64,000 bases of DNA from Acinetobacter modestus (GTDB lineage: Bacteria; Pseudomonadota; Gammaproteobacteria; Pseudomonadales; Moraxellaceae), in NCBI RefSeq assembly GCF_014636095.1, contig NZ_BMDV01000002.1, positions 463,079 to 527,078 of the forward strand, given 5' to 3'. Made by a program: the position numbers and the translations under genes. This document shows, one piece after another, positions 10,556 through 20,286 of this stretch. Every line of letters starts with the position of its first letter. Position 1 is the stretch's first letter. Under the pieces are notes generated by a model, which saw only the letters and a program-made list of their open reading frames with translations, ran no database searches and was not told the origin of the DNA.

Positions 10556-11548
10556 ATGATAATTAAAAAAAGTTTAATTGGGTTAGCATTATTTGGATGT
10601 GCTATATCAACTCAAGCTAAACAGACCGTTTGTGTTTTTGATCCAGTCGGCAAATCGGGGGATGCATTTGCATTAGCAAAGGATTATGCACTTGAAGCTA
10701 AAAAGTGGGGTGCAGATATTGATTTACGCGCTTATGTTGATGAGCGAGTCGCAGCAGAAGATTTGAAAGTTGGACAATGTGATGGTGCGATTATTAGTGG
10801 TTTGCGTGGTCGCCAATTCAATAAATATGTAGGATCATTGGATGCAATTGGTGCATTAACAGACTTAAAAACAGCAATACTTGCCTATCAATTGCTATCT
10901 AAGCCACAAGCAGCAAAAAGTATGCTTAATGGTCCTTATGAAATTGCTGGTTTAGGAACGATTGGTCCTGCTTACCTCTTTGTAGCTGATCGTAGTATTA
11001 ATACTTTAGCCAAAGCTGCTGGAAAGAAGGTTGGAGTATTTGCATATGATGAAGCTCAACCTAAACTTGTTGCTCAAGTTGGTGCTCAAGCGGTTTCTGT
11101 TGATGTCACCAATGCTGGTGCAAAATTTAATAACCATCAAATTGATATTGTCCCAGCACCGATCGTTGCTTATAAACCCTTTGAACTCTATAAAGGTTTG
11201 GGGGATAAAGGTGGAATCGTAAAATTTCCATTAACACAAATTTCAGCAAATTTTATTATTCGAAAGGATAAGTTTCCTGAAGGATTTGGGCAAAAGTCTC
11301 GTGAATGGGTAGCGGGTCAACTTGGTCGTACATTTAATATAATCGCAAAATATGAAAAAGAAATTCCTGAAAAATATTGGATGAACATCCCCCCAGAAGA
11401 ACAGCTTAATTATATGAAAATGATGCGCGAAGCTCGTATTTCTTTAACCAAAGCGGGTATTTATGATCCAAAAATGATGAACTTTCTGAAAAAAGTGCGT
11501 TGTAAGCAAAACCCAAATAGTTTTGAATGCGCCCTTAATGATGAATAA
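10556..11548 (+). CDS. Periplasmic solute-binding protein of unknown ligand
   Basis: A signal peptide (MIIKKSLIGLALFGCAISTQA, cleavage expected after AQA-like TQA near residue 21) precedes a 310-residue soluble region. The opening strand CVFDPVGKSGD, the pattern of alternating strands and helices, and SANFIIRKDKFPEGFG resemble TRAP-type or related solute-receptor folds. No membrane permease genes are adjacent, so the ligand and transport partner are unknown. Two C-terminal cysteines (VRCKQNPNSFEC) could form a disulfide. The gene stands alone and ends at a terminator. Confidence 0.7.
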   Translation: MIIKKSLIGLALFGCAISTQAKQTVCVFDPVGKSGDAFALAKDYALEAKKWGADIDLRAYVDERVAAEDLKVGQCDGAIISGLRGRQFNKYVGSLDAIGALTDLKTAILAYQLLSKPQAAKSMLNGPYEIAGLGTIGPAYLFVADRSINTLAKAAGKKVGVFAYDEAQPKLVAQVGAQAVSVDVTNAGAKFNNHQIDIVPAPIVAYKPFELYKGLGDKGGIVKFPLTQISANFIIRKDKFPEGFGQKSREWVAGQLGRTFNIIAKYEKEIPEKYWMNIPPEEQLNYMKMMREARISLTKAGIYDPKMMNFLKKVRCKQNPNSFECALNDE

Positions 11549-11567
11549 AGCATAGTTTACAATTCTG

Positions 11568-11603
11568 AAAACCTCTTTATTCATTGTAATTAAGAGGTTT
11601 TTT
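11568..11603 (+). terminator. Rho-independent terminator
   Basis: The stem AAAACCTCTT/AAGAGGTTTT with a 14-base loop is followed by a T run at 11599-11603. Confidence 0.75.
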
Positions 11604-11721
11604 ATTGATTCCAAAATTTTAAATTTTAAAAAACATAACAACATTTAAGTATGCGAAAGAGTAAGAACATGCTAAAACTAACTATGTTCAAATTTATTTG
11701 TTCTTACTATACTCGGCTAAT

Positions 11722-12498
11722 ATGACGCAATCGTTCGACTTCATACCCTTATCGCAAATTGAATCAAATCAAGAACATATTTTAGCGATTAAACGTAATG
11801 ATTTACTTCCTCTACTAAATGATCCACATCGTTTGAATCATTATGCAGACCATTTAGTTCAAGCTCAAAGTGTATTACTGAATGGTGTTGACCCTAGATT
11901 GAATCAGCAATTGAGTGAAGTGATTACCCAGATTATTCAGCAACTTTCAATTTCCAAAAAACATTTAGGTGGCCGTCGTTTTAACGCGTTGCAAAAATGG
12001 TTAGGTATAGATGTTGAATACGATGCTGGTCAAGTAAAGTTTGTCAAAGATCTTGAGCGTTTAATCAATGAAGCAAATCATTTAAGCCAGCGATTACAGA
12101 TCGAAATCCAAAAATCGCAATCACGATTACAGCAAGCTTTAGGTTTAAGAGAACAGATGGCTGCTTATATCCGCGCCGCTGATGAGTTTTTAATAGAATA
12201 TCCTCAATTTACTCAACAGCAAAAGCTTGACCATTTTGTTGAACGGCTCTCGAAAAAAATAAATACCTTACAAACCTTACAAACGAGTAATGATATTGCG
12301 ATGAAACAAATGCAGTTATCACAAGAGTTATCTTTTGGCTTGCTAGATCGATTTAAAGAAGCACAACAGGTTTTGATTCCTGCATGGCAATATCACGTTA
12401 AACAAAGTACAGCATCGACTTCAACAAATACACTTGATCAGCTTGATAAAAGTCGAGAAGATTTAATTAAAAATTTGAAAAAATCATTACAGAAATAA
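11722..12498 (+). CDS. Helical TelA-associated protein (TelA-like)
   Basis: The 258-residue protein is almost wholly helical. It carries segments that look like those of TelA/KlaA proteins: an FNALQKWLGIDVEYDAGQ turn near residue 95, an LREQMAAYIRAADEFL helix, and LLDRFKEAQQVLIPAWQYHV near the end, which parallels LVDKFYAIKNITLPAWKNQI in the next gene. It is therefore probably a distant TelA paralogue, not merely a neighbour. The ATG at 11722 is used because the upstream in-frame TTG at 11698 overlaps a TATACT box (11708-11713), making transcription from within that extension plausible. The telA gene starts 12 bases after this gene ends, so the pair is one operon. Confidence 0.65.
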   Translation: MTQSFDFIPLSQIESNQEHILAIKRNDLLPLLNDPHRLNHYADHLVQAQSVLLNGVDPRLNQQLSEVITQIIQQLSISKKHLGGRRFNALQKWLGIDVEYDAGQVKFVKDLERLINEANHLSQRLQIEIQKSQSRLQQALGLREQMAAYIRAADEFLIEYPQFTQQQKLDHFVERLSKKINTLQTLQTSNDIAMKQMQLSQELSFGLLDRFKEAQQVLIPAWQYHVKQSTASTSTNTLDQLDKSREDLIKNLKKSLQK

Positions 12499-12510
12499 GA
12501 GGGAAAAAAG

Positions 12511-13635
12511 ATGTCAGATTCAGAACTTAGCAAATTATCTCATGAGCTTGAAATGAAGCCTGAGCAACGTTTTGAGCAGTTGAACTTAAAAGATTTAGGA
12601 TTGCAACGACAAGATCTTGCAGAAGTAATGGATGCACATAAAGAACTGGCAGATATTAGCACGACAGTGGTGGCTGAATATGGCAAAAATATTGCCAGTA
12701 AAACTTCGACTTATACTGATGAGCTGTTAAATCTGGTTCAGAATAAAGATTTGGATACGACTGGACAAAAACTTAATGAGGTAGTGCAAGTCGCACAGCA
12801 ATTGAATACTTCAAGTATTTTGAATAAATCAAAAAGCTCTGGGTTTTTTGGCAGTTTACTGAGTAAATTTAAAAGTGCTAAACAAAATTTTGATCAGCAT
12901 TTTAATACCACTAAAGAGCAGATTGATGTATTGGTTAAAGAAATTGAAAGTTCTCAATCAGGGTTGAAAGCTCGGGTTGGAACGTTAGATAAAATGTTCG
13001 ATGCAGTACAGGATGAATATAAACAGCTTGGTGTTTATATTGCTGCAGGGCAATTAAAACAGCAGGATATTCAGCAACAGATCTCAATGCTCACATCACA
13101 AGAGCAGGATCAACAAACGACACAACAGATCTATGATCTTAATCATTTAGCGAATAATCTTGAGAAAAGAGTCAGTGATTTGCAGGTTTTACAACAGTCT
13201 GCGATGCAAACCTTACCGATGATTCGGATTATCCAGTCGAATAATTTAATGTTGGTAGATAAGTTCTATGCCATTAAGAACATTACGCTACCAGCATGGA
13301 AAAATCAGATTAGTCTGGCGATTTCATTACAAGAGCAAAAGAATAGTGTTCAGCTTGCCAAGGCTATTGATGACACAACGAATGAATTATTACGTCGCAA
13401 TGCTGAATTATTACATCAAAATTCAGTCGATACTGCGAAAGCGAATCAACGTTCAGTGATTGATGTGGAAACACTTGAACATGTACAAAATACCCTCATT
13501 AAAACTGTAAATGATGTGATTCAGATTCAGAAAGAAGGGATGCAAAAGCGTGCGGAAGCGACAACACGTTTACGTGCTTTGCAAGAGAATTTAAATCATT
13601 TAGTGCTTGAGCATAGCCAGCCACCCAAATCTTGA
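12511..13635 (+). CDS. TelA family toxic-anion-resistance protein
   Basis: The 374-residue cytoplasmic helical protein belongs to the TelA/KlaA family (tellurite and other toxic anion resistance, also found with Ter stress proteins). Family features seen are the FFGSLLSKFKSAKQNF basic hinge near residues 110-125, KARVGTLDKMFDAVQDEYKQLGVYI after it, LPMIRIIQSNNLMLVDKF, and the C-terminal TTNELLRRNAELLHQNS helix. A strong GAGGG ribosome site precedes the ATG. The family's molecular action is not established; its members are usually linked to envelope or oxyanion stress. Here it is flanked by a TelA-like helical gene and a membrane protein gene in tight spacing, unlike the XpaC-TelA pairs of Gram-positive bacteria. 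Confidence 0.85.
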   Translation: MSDSELSKLSHELEMKPEQRFEQLNLKDLGLQRQDLAEVMDAHKELADISTTVVAEYGKNIASKTSTYTDELLNLVQNKDLDTTGQKLNEVVQVAQQLNTSSILNKSKSSGFFGSLLSKFKSAKQNFDQHFNTTKEQIDVLVKEIESSQSGLKARVGTLDKMFDAVQDEYKQLGVYIAAGQLKQQDIQQQISMLTSQEQDQQTTQQIYDLNHLANNLEKRVSDLQVLQQSAMQTLPMIRIIQSNNLMLVDKFYAIKNITLPAWKNQISLAISLQEQKNSVQLAKAIDDTTNELLRRNAELLHQNSVDTAKANQRSVIDVETLEHVQNTLIKTVNDVIQIQKEGMQKRAEATTRLRALQENLNHLVLEHSQPPKS

Positions 13636-13662
13636 TATTGTTAATTTTTGAAGGAAAAATCA

Positions 13663-14580
13663 TTGTCACCCATAAACGATTTTAGTGTACAACCGATTGA
13701 CCAACGTTTAGATGCATTAAAAAAACGTCAACGTCATTTAATGATCTGGTTTATTTTAGCCTGTACATTGGTCGTTATTACAGTTGCATCGTTATTTTTG
13801 CAAAAAGAATTTATCTATCGGTTTTTTGATCTTTCCACGCATGTTCAGGCATTAGATTTGCCTTATCATGTTCAAGAATTGGTGCCATTTAAACAACCAG
13901 TTGATTATTTTTTTAATTTATTATCATGGTTTGGTTGGTTGTTTCTAAAAATTTTGGTTTCGTTTATTGGGGCATTTTTACTGCTCAGTTGGATGAAGAA
14001 ATTTAAGTTTTTTCAGCCACGTTTCCAAGCATGGACACAACGAGTTTTAGCTTGGATTATTGCCTTTATTTTGCTTTGGTCTGGTCTAAGCTACATTCAA
14101 TACGATTGGAAAGATGAAACCAAACAGGCGTATCAACAATGGATGAGCTATCAAAATAATATTGTTGAAAGTCAAATTGCTCAAGATTTACAGCAGGCCA
14201 ACATTTCATCGACGGAAAAAGCCTATGTGTTGGCACAAGTGGCTTTACTACATCAGCCTGTCGATCGTAAAACTGCCAATGTCTATGTGAATCAATTGAT
14301 TGTCGCTGAGAAGAATAACCCGATTCAGTTTAAACAATATGATTTTAAGCCTGAACAGTTATGGGTCATGCAGCAGCAACTATATGGTAAAAGTATCACC
14401 TCAATTACGCAGCCCTTAGATCTGCGTGCACAACAAGCCGAACGTATTTCTCAGATTGTGAATGTAATTTTATGGGGCTTGATTGTGTTGGTTGTTGCTT
14501 TAAGCAGCATTTTATATGTACTTGCTAAACAATTGAAAAATCGCCGTTTCCGCATTAATCAAAAGCTTGATGTCTCTTAA
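13663..14580 (+). CDS. Membrane protein of the TelA cassette
   Basis: The 305-residue protein has four hydrophobic segments: near residues 26-48, 85-110, 125-145 and 265-290, with a long loop (about 150-260) predicted to be soluble and helical. No known enzyme motif is visible. A TTG at 13663 is preferred as start because AAGGA sits seven bases upstream; an in-frame TTG at 13648 has no ribosome site. It follows telA by 27 bases and is probably the membrane partner of the two helical proteins upstream. I do not recognise a named family. Confidence 0.7.
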   Translation: MSPINDFSVQPIDQRLDALKKRQRHLMIWFILACTLVVITVASLFLQKEFIYRFFDLSTHVQALDLPYHVQELVPFKQPVDYFFNLLSWFGWLFLKILVSFIGAFLLLSWMKKFKFFQPRFQAWTQRVLAWIIAFILLWSGLSYIQYDWKDETKQAYQQWMSYQNNIVESQIAQDLQQANISSTEKAYVLAQVALLHQPVDRKTANVYVNQLIVAEKNNPIQFKQYDFKPEQLWVMQQQLYGKSITSITQPLDLRAQQAERISQIVNVILWGLIVLVVALSSILYVLAKQLKNRRFRINQKLDVS

Positions 14581-14707
14581 ATCTTAATTCGGTTTATCCG
14601 ATTAATTTTATAAAAACATACTGTTTTACCTATTTATATATTTTGCGTACTATAGCTTTATTGAATGAATTTAGCTGATTTGAACTGCTTAGAATTTGGA
14701 GAAATAC

Positions 14708-16273
14708 ATGTTAGATCAAAATATTAAAACGCAATTAAAAGCTTACTTAGAACGTTTAGAAAGTCCAATCGAGTTAGTTGCGGCTCTAGATGAATCAGAC
14801 AAAGCCGCAAAAATCAAAGAACTCGTGACTGAAATTGCGGAACTATCTGACCAAGTTACGGCGCGTTTTGACGGTTCAAACGCTCGCCGTCCTAGTTTCG
14901 GTGTAGCTAAAGCAGGTGAACAACCACGTGTGTTCTTTGCTGGCTTACCGATGGGACATGAGTTTACTTCTTTGATCTTGGCATTATTACAAGTATCAGG
15001 TTACGCACCTAAAGTCTCTGATGAAGTCTTGAACCAGATCAAAGGCTTAAACTTGAAATCAAACTTTGATGTGTTTGTTTCATTGAGTTGCCATAACTGT
15101 CCAGATGTGGTTCAAGCACTCAACTTGATTGCAATCTATAACCAGAATGCAACTGCAACCATGATTGATGGTGGTTTTTTCCAAGAAGAAGTTGAAGAAC
15201 GCAAAATCTTAGCTGTACCGATGGTGTTTCAAGACAATGAACATATTGGACAAGGTCGTATGACTTTGGAAGAAATCGTGGCGAAGCTAGACACTAATTC
15301 TGCTGAGAAAGATGCCGCAGCACTTAATGCCAAAGATGCTTTTGATGTATTGGTGATTGGTGGTGGTCCTGCGGGTGGTACAGCAGCGATCTACGCAGCG
15401 CGTAAAGGTATCAAAACAGGTATCGTCGCTGAACGTTTTGGTGGTCAGGTCATGGATACGATGGACATTGAAAACTTCACCACAGTACAAAAAACTGTAG
15501 GTCCGAAGTTCGCTCAAGATATGGAAGCACACGTACGTGAGTACGGTGTGGACATCATGAATTTGCAACGTGTCAGCAAGATCACAGGTGCAGATCAAAC
15601 GACCAATGGTCTGGTTGAGGTTGAATTGGAAAATGGAGCTAAGCTTGAATCGAAAACCATTATTCTTTCAACAGGTGCACGTTGGAGAGAAATGAATGTA
15701 CCGGGTGAAGCAGAATACCGTACACGTGGTGTGGCGTACTGCCCCCACTGTGATGGCCCATTATTCAAAGGCAAACGTGTTGCGGTGATTGGTGGTGGTA
15801 ACTCTGGTGTAGAAGCAGCGATTGACCTTGCAGGAATTGTTGAGCATGTGACTTTAGTTGAGTTTGATACCAAACTTCGCGCAGATCAAGTGTTGCAAGA
15901 CAAGTTAAACAGCTTGCCAAATACCACTGTAATCTTAAATGCACTCAGTACTGAAGTTGTGGGAGATGGTTCACAAGTGACGGCATTGAAATACAAAGAT
16001 CGTGCGACTGATGTTGAACATACAGTTGAACTCGCAGGAATCTTTGTTCAGATTGGTTTATTACCAAACACGGATTTCTTGAAGAACAGTGCGGTTGAAC
16101 TCAGCAATCGTGGTGAGATTGTGATCAATGATCGTAATGAAACCAATGTCAAAGGTGTATTTGCTGCGGGTGACTGTACCACCGTACCGTACAAGCAAAT
16201 CATTATTGCGACAGGTGAAGGTGCCAAAGCTTCTCTATCCGCTTTTGATTATATGATTCGTTCTGGCGTGTAA
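14708..16273 (+). CDS. ahpF: Alkyl hydroperoxide reductase subunit F
   Basis: AhpF transfers electrons from NADH via FAD to the peroxiredoxin AhpC. The protein is 521 residues, the family length. It has an N-terminal tandem thioredoxin-like domain with the redox pair CHNC (residues about 129-132), a FAD-binding [17 protein letters not shown] motif near residue 217, the second redox pair CPHC (about 345-348), an NAD-binding [15 protein letters not shown] motif, and a C-terminal AAGDCT flavin motif. The ATG at 14708 is chosen because GGAG lies six bases upstream. No ahpC gene is adjacent, so its partner must be encoded elsewhere. Confidence 0.96.
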   Translation: MLDQNIKTQLKAYLERLESPIELVAALDESDKAAKIKELVTEIAELSDQVTARFDGSNARRPSFGVAKAGEQPRVFFAGLPMGHEFTSLILALLQVSGYAPKVSDEVLNQIKGLNLKSNFDVFVSLSCHNCPDVVQALNLIAIYNQNATATMIDGGFFQEEVEERKILAVPMVFQDNEHIGQGRMTLEEIVAKLDTNSAEKDAAALNAKDAFDVLVIGGGPAGGTAAIYAARKGIKTGIVAERFGGQVMDTMDIENFTTVQKTVGPKFAQDMEAHVREYGVDIMNLQRVSKITGADQTTNGLVEVELENGAKLESKTIILSTGARWREMNVPGEAEYRTRGVAYCPHCDGPLFKGKRVAVIGGGNSGVEAAIDLAGIVEHVTLVEFDTKLRADQVLQDKLNSLPNTTVILNALSTEVVGDGSQVTALKYKDRATDVEHTVELAGIFVQIGLLPNTDFLKNSAVELSNRGEIVINDRNETNVKGVFAAGDCTTVPYKQIIIATGEGAKASLSAFDYMIRSGV

Positions 16274-16285
16274 ATGATTTAATCT

Positions 16286-16317
16286 AAAAAAGCCCCAATG
16301 ATTTGGGGCTTTTTTAT
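16286..16317. terminator. Bidirectional terminator between ahpF and the lipoprotein hydrolase gene
   Basis: A 10-bp stem AAAGCCCCAA/TTGGGGCTTT with loop TGAT has A runs before it and T runs after it, so it can serve both converging genes. Confidence 0.92.
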
Positions 16318-16322
16318 TGTCT

Positions 16323-18341
16323 TTAGTTCTTCTGCTTATATAAACCATGATCGACAAGGTGTTCACGTAAGATACGACGTAACTCCAATACCGCTTCTGG
16401 TGTTTCTTGAATCGAGTGACCACCCGTAAAAATTTTCTCAGAAACTGCTCCATCTAAATGTGCGCTCTTATATGGAACGATGCCATCTGTAATTACATTC
16501 GGATCATCACTTTTAGTAATATTGCCCATAATAGAATGGAAAACTAAGCCTTTTTCAGGTGGGATACTAGCTGTCAGTTCCATAAATTTAGATTTTTTAC
16601 TTAAATCGCTTGGTCCATTTTGAATGACATCATTAGTCAGTGTTTTGACAAAATCTTTTAAATCAACATCATCACTGGTCAGTGTATCTGCAAGGGTTGT
16701 TAAGAAAGTTGCAGGAAGTTTAATAATTTTTCTTGCTGCTAGAGTAAACCATCGGTCTGCATAATCTGTACCTCGGTGTGGTGCTGCGAGAAAAATAGCT
16801 CGATCAAAATTTTCAATTGGTTTCATTTTGAGTCTTTCACCAATGACAGGGTGTTTTCTTAGACGTGTTTGTTGGCGATTATTCATCAATTCTAAAGCTT
16901 GTTTAGAAATATCTGCATCACTCACTAAAAGCCGACTAATAATTCCACCCATACTATGCCCAATTAAAACTGCATCTTGAGCCGCTGCATCTTTGGGACT
17001 AAGCGAACCAAATGCTTGTTTTAATAAAGCATAAATTTGAAAACGGCTTTCCAAAATTGGCATATTGGTAGAGTAAAAAATTTGCCAAACTTGATAATGT
17101 TCTCTTAATATTGCATCACCCATAATGTCATTAGTTACCGCAATCCATGCTTCAGGGCTACTTGCTAGACCATGAACTAATACAATGATTTTCTTATTTG
17201 GGTTATAGGGTTCCAGCATATAGAGATGTGGCATTGCCAAATGCTGATCGCGGTCAATTAAGGTCAAATATGCAGCCGCACCTAAATTGTTTTCTGCTAG
17301 CCATAAACCATAGGGTGCAGAAAAATTTGCTGCTAATGAATATGGTTTACCTGCAATCTCTACTTTCTCAACGCTATAAGGATCATAAACCTTAATTTCA
17401 AAATTCGGATTTGTTAAAACATCTTCTATCGTTGCATTCGATTTTTTAGGTTGAGCAATAATTGTGGCTGCTAAATAGCGTGCTTTATGAATATTCGGAT
17501 TTATCCCTTTAGGATAATCATGAGTTAAAGGATTAAGAATATATTTATTTTCTTGTGATGATGAGTCGGTCGATGGAAAAACTGCAACAAAATCAGAACC
17601 GAAACCATCACGGCGGTTAATCGCTCTTAATCCAGAAAAATTCATGTTGTAACTAGAAATAAATTTTTCCAGTTTCATATTTTGTAGGCGTTGATATGCT
17701 TGAATATCAATTGTATAAGTACTTTTCCCAATTTTAATTGTTGGGGTAAGATTGGTCGATGGATTCCTTAAACTATGACCATTCACCAATTGAGTAAGTG
17801 CCTGATTGTAGAAATCTCGAATTTGTACTTGGCGGTTATCAAAAAGTCGTTCTTGTGGCTGACGTGATGTTTTGAATAAATAAGCATAACTATAACGAAT
17901 ACTTTTATCCAAAGCTTCAAGCTTCTGATCTAAACAACTTTCATAATTTTGCTGAATTAGCTTTTGTTCATCAGCAGGTTTGTATTTAGACAATTTACTG
18001 ATTTTACATTCTGATGAGTCCGACAGTGACATGGCTTTAGCAAGATATAGTTCACTGGCTGTCGACAATAATTGTTCGTCTTGAATCTGAGGAATTTTGT
18101 GTAGATCTGCAATGCATTCATTCGGGGATTGCATACAAATTTTTGCTTCTTTACCTGACATCGATAAGACGTTCAGGCTCGCTTCACTTAACTTTTTCTG
18201 AGTTAGTATGCTATTACGTTCATTGGCTATGGTGACATCAACCGCTTGTTGCTTGAGGCTAACGACCTGACAGCCATTTAAAGCAATAGTTGATAACAGC
18301 GTGAAGGCAAATAGATATTTGTTTGAATTAGATGCTTGCAT
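16323..18341 (-). CDS. Lipoprotein with alpha/beta hydrolase domain
   Basis: The 672-residue product has a lipoprotein signal peptide ending in the lipobox LNGC. The first 370 residues are helical and not recognised. The second half is an alpha/beta hydrolase: oxyanion strand VLVHGLASSPEAW, nucleophile elbow GHSMGG, an AAPHRGT segment, and a late GGHSIQ that probably holds the catalytic histidine. This arrangement fits a lipase or esterase anchored in the envelope. The ATG at 18341 is used; an in-frame TTG two codons upstream is possible. No partner genes are evident, and substrate is unknown. Confidence 0.8.
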   Translation of the reverse strand: MQASNSNKYLFAFTLLSTIALNGCQVVSLKQQAVDVTIANERNSILTQKKLSEASLNVLSMSGKEAKICMQSPNECIADLHKIPQIQDEQLLSTASELYLAKAMSLSDSSECKISKLSKYKPADEQKLIQQNYESCLDQKLEALDKSIRYSYAYLFKTSRQPQERLFDNRQVQIRDFYNQALTQLVNGHSLRNPSTNLTPTIKIGKSTYTIDIQAYQRLQNMKLEKFISSYNMNFSGLRAINRRDGFGSDFVAVFPSTDSSSQENKYILNPLTHDYPKGINPNIHKARYLAATIIAQPKKSNATIEDVLTNPNFEIKVYDPYSVEKVEIAGKPYSLAANFSAPYGLWLAENNLGAAAYLTLIDRDQHLAMPHLYMLEPYNPNKKIIVLVHGLASSPEAWIAVTNDIMGDAILREHYQVWQIFYSTNMPILESRFQIYALLKQAFGSLSPKDAAAQDAVLIGHSMGGIISRLLVSDADISKQALELMNNRQQTRLRKHPVIGERLKMKPIENFDRAIFLAAPHRGTDYADRWFTLAARKIIKLPATFLTTLADTLTSDDVDLKDFVKTLTNDVIQNGPSDLSKKSKFMELTASIPPEKGLVFHSIMGNITKSDDPNVITDGIVPYKSAHLDGAVSEKIFTGGHSIQETPEAVLELRRILREHLVDHGLYKQKN

Positions 18342-18411
18342 TATCAAGGAGCAAATTTAGCCGGAAGATTCTAGCTATAATACGAAAAAAAGATGTTTTT
18401 TCAATCAACTT

Positions 18412-18446
18412 AAAAAAATAGACTGTTCTGAACAGTCTATTTTTAC
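18412..18446 (-). terminator. Terminator downstream of the TPR-like lipoprotein gene
   Basis: A 13-bp stem AAAATAGACTGTT/AACAGTCTATTTT with a 3-base loop is followed, read on the minus strand, by a run of seven T. It ends transcription of the gene at 18461-19360. Confidence 0.85.
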
Positions 18447-18460
18447 AAAATCACAAATCT

Positions 18461-19360
18461 TTAATTTAGGACTTGCCAAACATTCCAACGTTTCCCAGAT
18501 TCAACTTCTTTGATGAGTTGATCTGCAACTTCGGCTTCATCAGGATAATTAATTTTATAATTTTTGAGTGTTTGAATGGCATTTTTCTTTTGCTCTAACC
18601 AGAGATAGTTATTTGCAGCAGAAAGATAAGCTTCTTGTACACCGCCTTTAATCGCTTTATCTAGATATGGAATCGCTTCACGTTGACCACCACCTTCAGA
18701 TAGACCAAAGCCAAACCAGAAATTAGTTTCAGGGTCATTTGGGCTAATCGCAAGAATACGCTGTGCGTAGTTGAGTGATTTGGTTGTATAAGCTGTACCT
18801 AAGTCCATATTACGTGCCATCACACTTGCTTTAAATGCACGAGTAAGTACATCCAGAGAAGCATTTGGCTTTTCTGCTAAAGCATCAAGTTTCTGTGTAA
18901 TTTCACGAAGTTTTGCCTCATAACCTTTGCGTTCTTGGCGTTCCGTAAAACGTGGTGGGTAGTGACGCGCTTTACCTTCAACCAATTGAAGAAAATCATC
19001 AATTTCAGTGACATCTACTTCATTATCACCAGCAAGTACCGCATATTTCATATTACGTTGCTTTTGATCAGTCGTAGGGATAATTAATTTATTCACCTCA
19101 AGGGTGGTTGATTTTGATGGGTCACCTTGAAGTGAAACAACCATTTTTGTTACAGGTTGAGCCGATGCATCTTTAATTGCAACTTCAAAGCTTGGCGGGG
19201 CATCATATTTAACTGGATTTAAAGCATAAAATGGGGGAGTTGGATCAGGTTCTTTGAATACAAAAGGTTCAGCAGCTTTTTCTTTTTTTATTGGCGTAGT
19301 ACCACAAGCTGTTAAAAAAGAAGTTGAAAGTACAAGAAGTGCCAAAGGCTTAAAATTCAT
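18461..19360 (-). CDS. Tetratricopeptide-like lipoprotein
   Basis: The 299-residue protein has a lipoprotein signal with lipobox LTAC near residue 19, a proline-rich linker (FKEPDPTPPFY), and a C-terminal half with helix pairs that look like tetratricopeptide units (LAISPNDPETNFWFGFGLSEGG, AIPYLDKAIKGGVQEAYLSAANNYLWL). It should sit in the periplasm on a membrane. Such proteins usually bind other envelope proteins; no specific function can be assigned. It is transcribed alone, between the cysE end and a strong terminator. Confidence 0.75.
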   Translation of the reverse strand: MNFKPLALLVLSTSFLTACGTTPIKKEKAAEPFVFKEPDPTPPFYALNPVKYDAPPSFEVAIKDASAQPVTKMVVSLQGDPSKSTTLEVNKLIIPTTDQKQRNMKYAVLAGDNEVDVTEIDDFLQLVEGKARHYPPRFTERQERKGYEAKLREITQKLDALAEKPNASLDVLTRAFKASVMARNMDLGTAYTTKSLNYAQRILAISPNDPETNFWFGFGLSEGGGQREAIPYLDKAIKGGVQEAYLSAANNYLWLEQKKNAIQTLKNYKINYPDEAEVADQLIKEVESGKRWNVWQVLN

Positions 19361-19473
19361 GCTTTATATCCATTAATTTTAGTTAAATGAGAAGTAGATC
19401 GTTGGTTTTACCAGTTTAGGAGAAGCAAAACCAACTTGCAATGAGAAGCTTGTTACATTTTTTATAAATTGGA

Positions 19474-20286
19474 TTAGATCGAAGAAGTTTTGTTCTGAGC
19501 TTCACACTCACGTCTAACTTCTTCAATAATTTTAAGTTCTTCTTTACTTAATGGCTGATTTTTTGAAGTTTGTGGTTTAAAAGTCGGATCTAATTCTGAG
19601 AGTCGCTGACATAAGATATTCATACGCTTTTCATTTTTTTGCATACGATCCAATAAAACTCGAATCCCTTCTAAGATTGGATCAGATTGGTCTTGCGTGG
19701 TTGCATAGGGTTGGAAACCAATACTTTCAGCATAATCACGACGACTTACTTCATCTGGTTCAATCTGATTCTTGTCTTTAAATATATAGCGTGCAGGGTT
19801 GCCAACAGCCGTTACACCCTCAGGAACCTCTTTGGTGATGACTGCATTTGAGCCAACTTTAGCACCTTTATGTACGGTAAATGGTCCTAGAATCTTTGCT
19901 CCAGCCCCAACAACGACCCCATCCTCGAGTGTCGGGTGACGTTTTCCTTTATTCCATGTTGTGCCACCTAGAGTCACGCCATGATAAAGCGTGACATCAT
20001 CACCAATTTCAGCTGTTTCACCAATGACAACACCCATGCCATGATCGATAAAAAAGCGTTTACCAATTTTTGCGCCAGGATGGATTTCAACTCCTGTTGC
20101 AAAGCGGCTAAATGATGAGAGTAAACGTGCTGTACCTTTGTACTCTTTTTTCCAAAGCTCATGTGCCATACGATGCATGATCAAAGCATGAATACCTGGA
20201 TAGGTAGTTAGAACTTCGAGTGTATTTCGAGCAGCAGGATCACGTGCAAATACAGCCTCGATATCTTCTTTAAGCTGTTTAATCAT
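19474..20286 (-). CDS. cysE: Serine O-acetyltransferase
   Basis: CysE makes O-acetylserine from serine and acetyl-CoA, the first step of cysteine synthesis. The 270-residue protein has the N-terminal helical domain and a left-handed beta-helix with hexapeptide repeats ([23 protein letters not shown] split over several turns, then [12 protein letters not shown] and [20 protein letters not shown]). The catalytic His lies in DHGMG. A GGAGG ribosome site fits the ATG at 20286 with nine bases spacing; an upstream ATG at 20292 is only three bases from it. The start lies inside the end of trmJ, so the two are coupled. The extended C-terminal tail after residue 190 is longer than in some relatives. 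Confidence 0.92.
   Translation of the reverse strand: MIKQLKEDIEAVFARDPAARNTLEVLTTYPGIHALIMHRMAHELWKKEYKGTARLLSSFSRFATGVEIHPGAKIGKRFFIDHGMGVVIGETAEIGDDVTLYHGVTLGGTTWNKGKRHPTLEDGVVVGAGAKILGPFTVHKGAKVGSNAVITKEVPEGVTAVGNPARYIFKDKNQIEPDEVSRRDYAESIGFQPYATTQDQSDPILEGIRVLLDRMQKNEKRMNILCQRLSELDPTFKPQTSKNQPLSKEELKIIEEVRRECEAQNKTSSI

Noticed and set aside
16289-16312. Possible CRISPR-like short repeat
   Set aside because: It is a single terminator hairpin; no array of repeats and spacers exists anywhere in the window.
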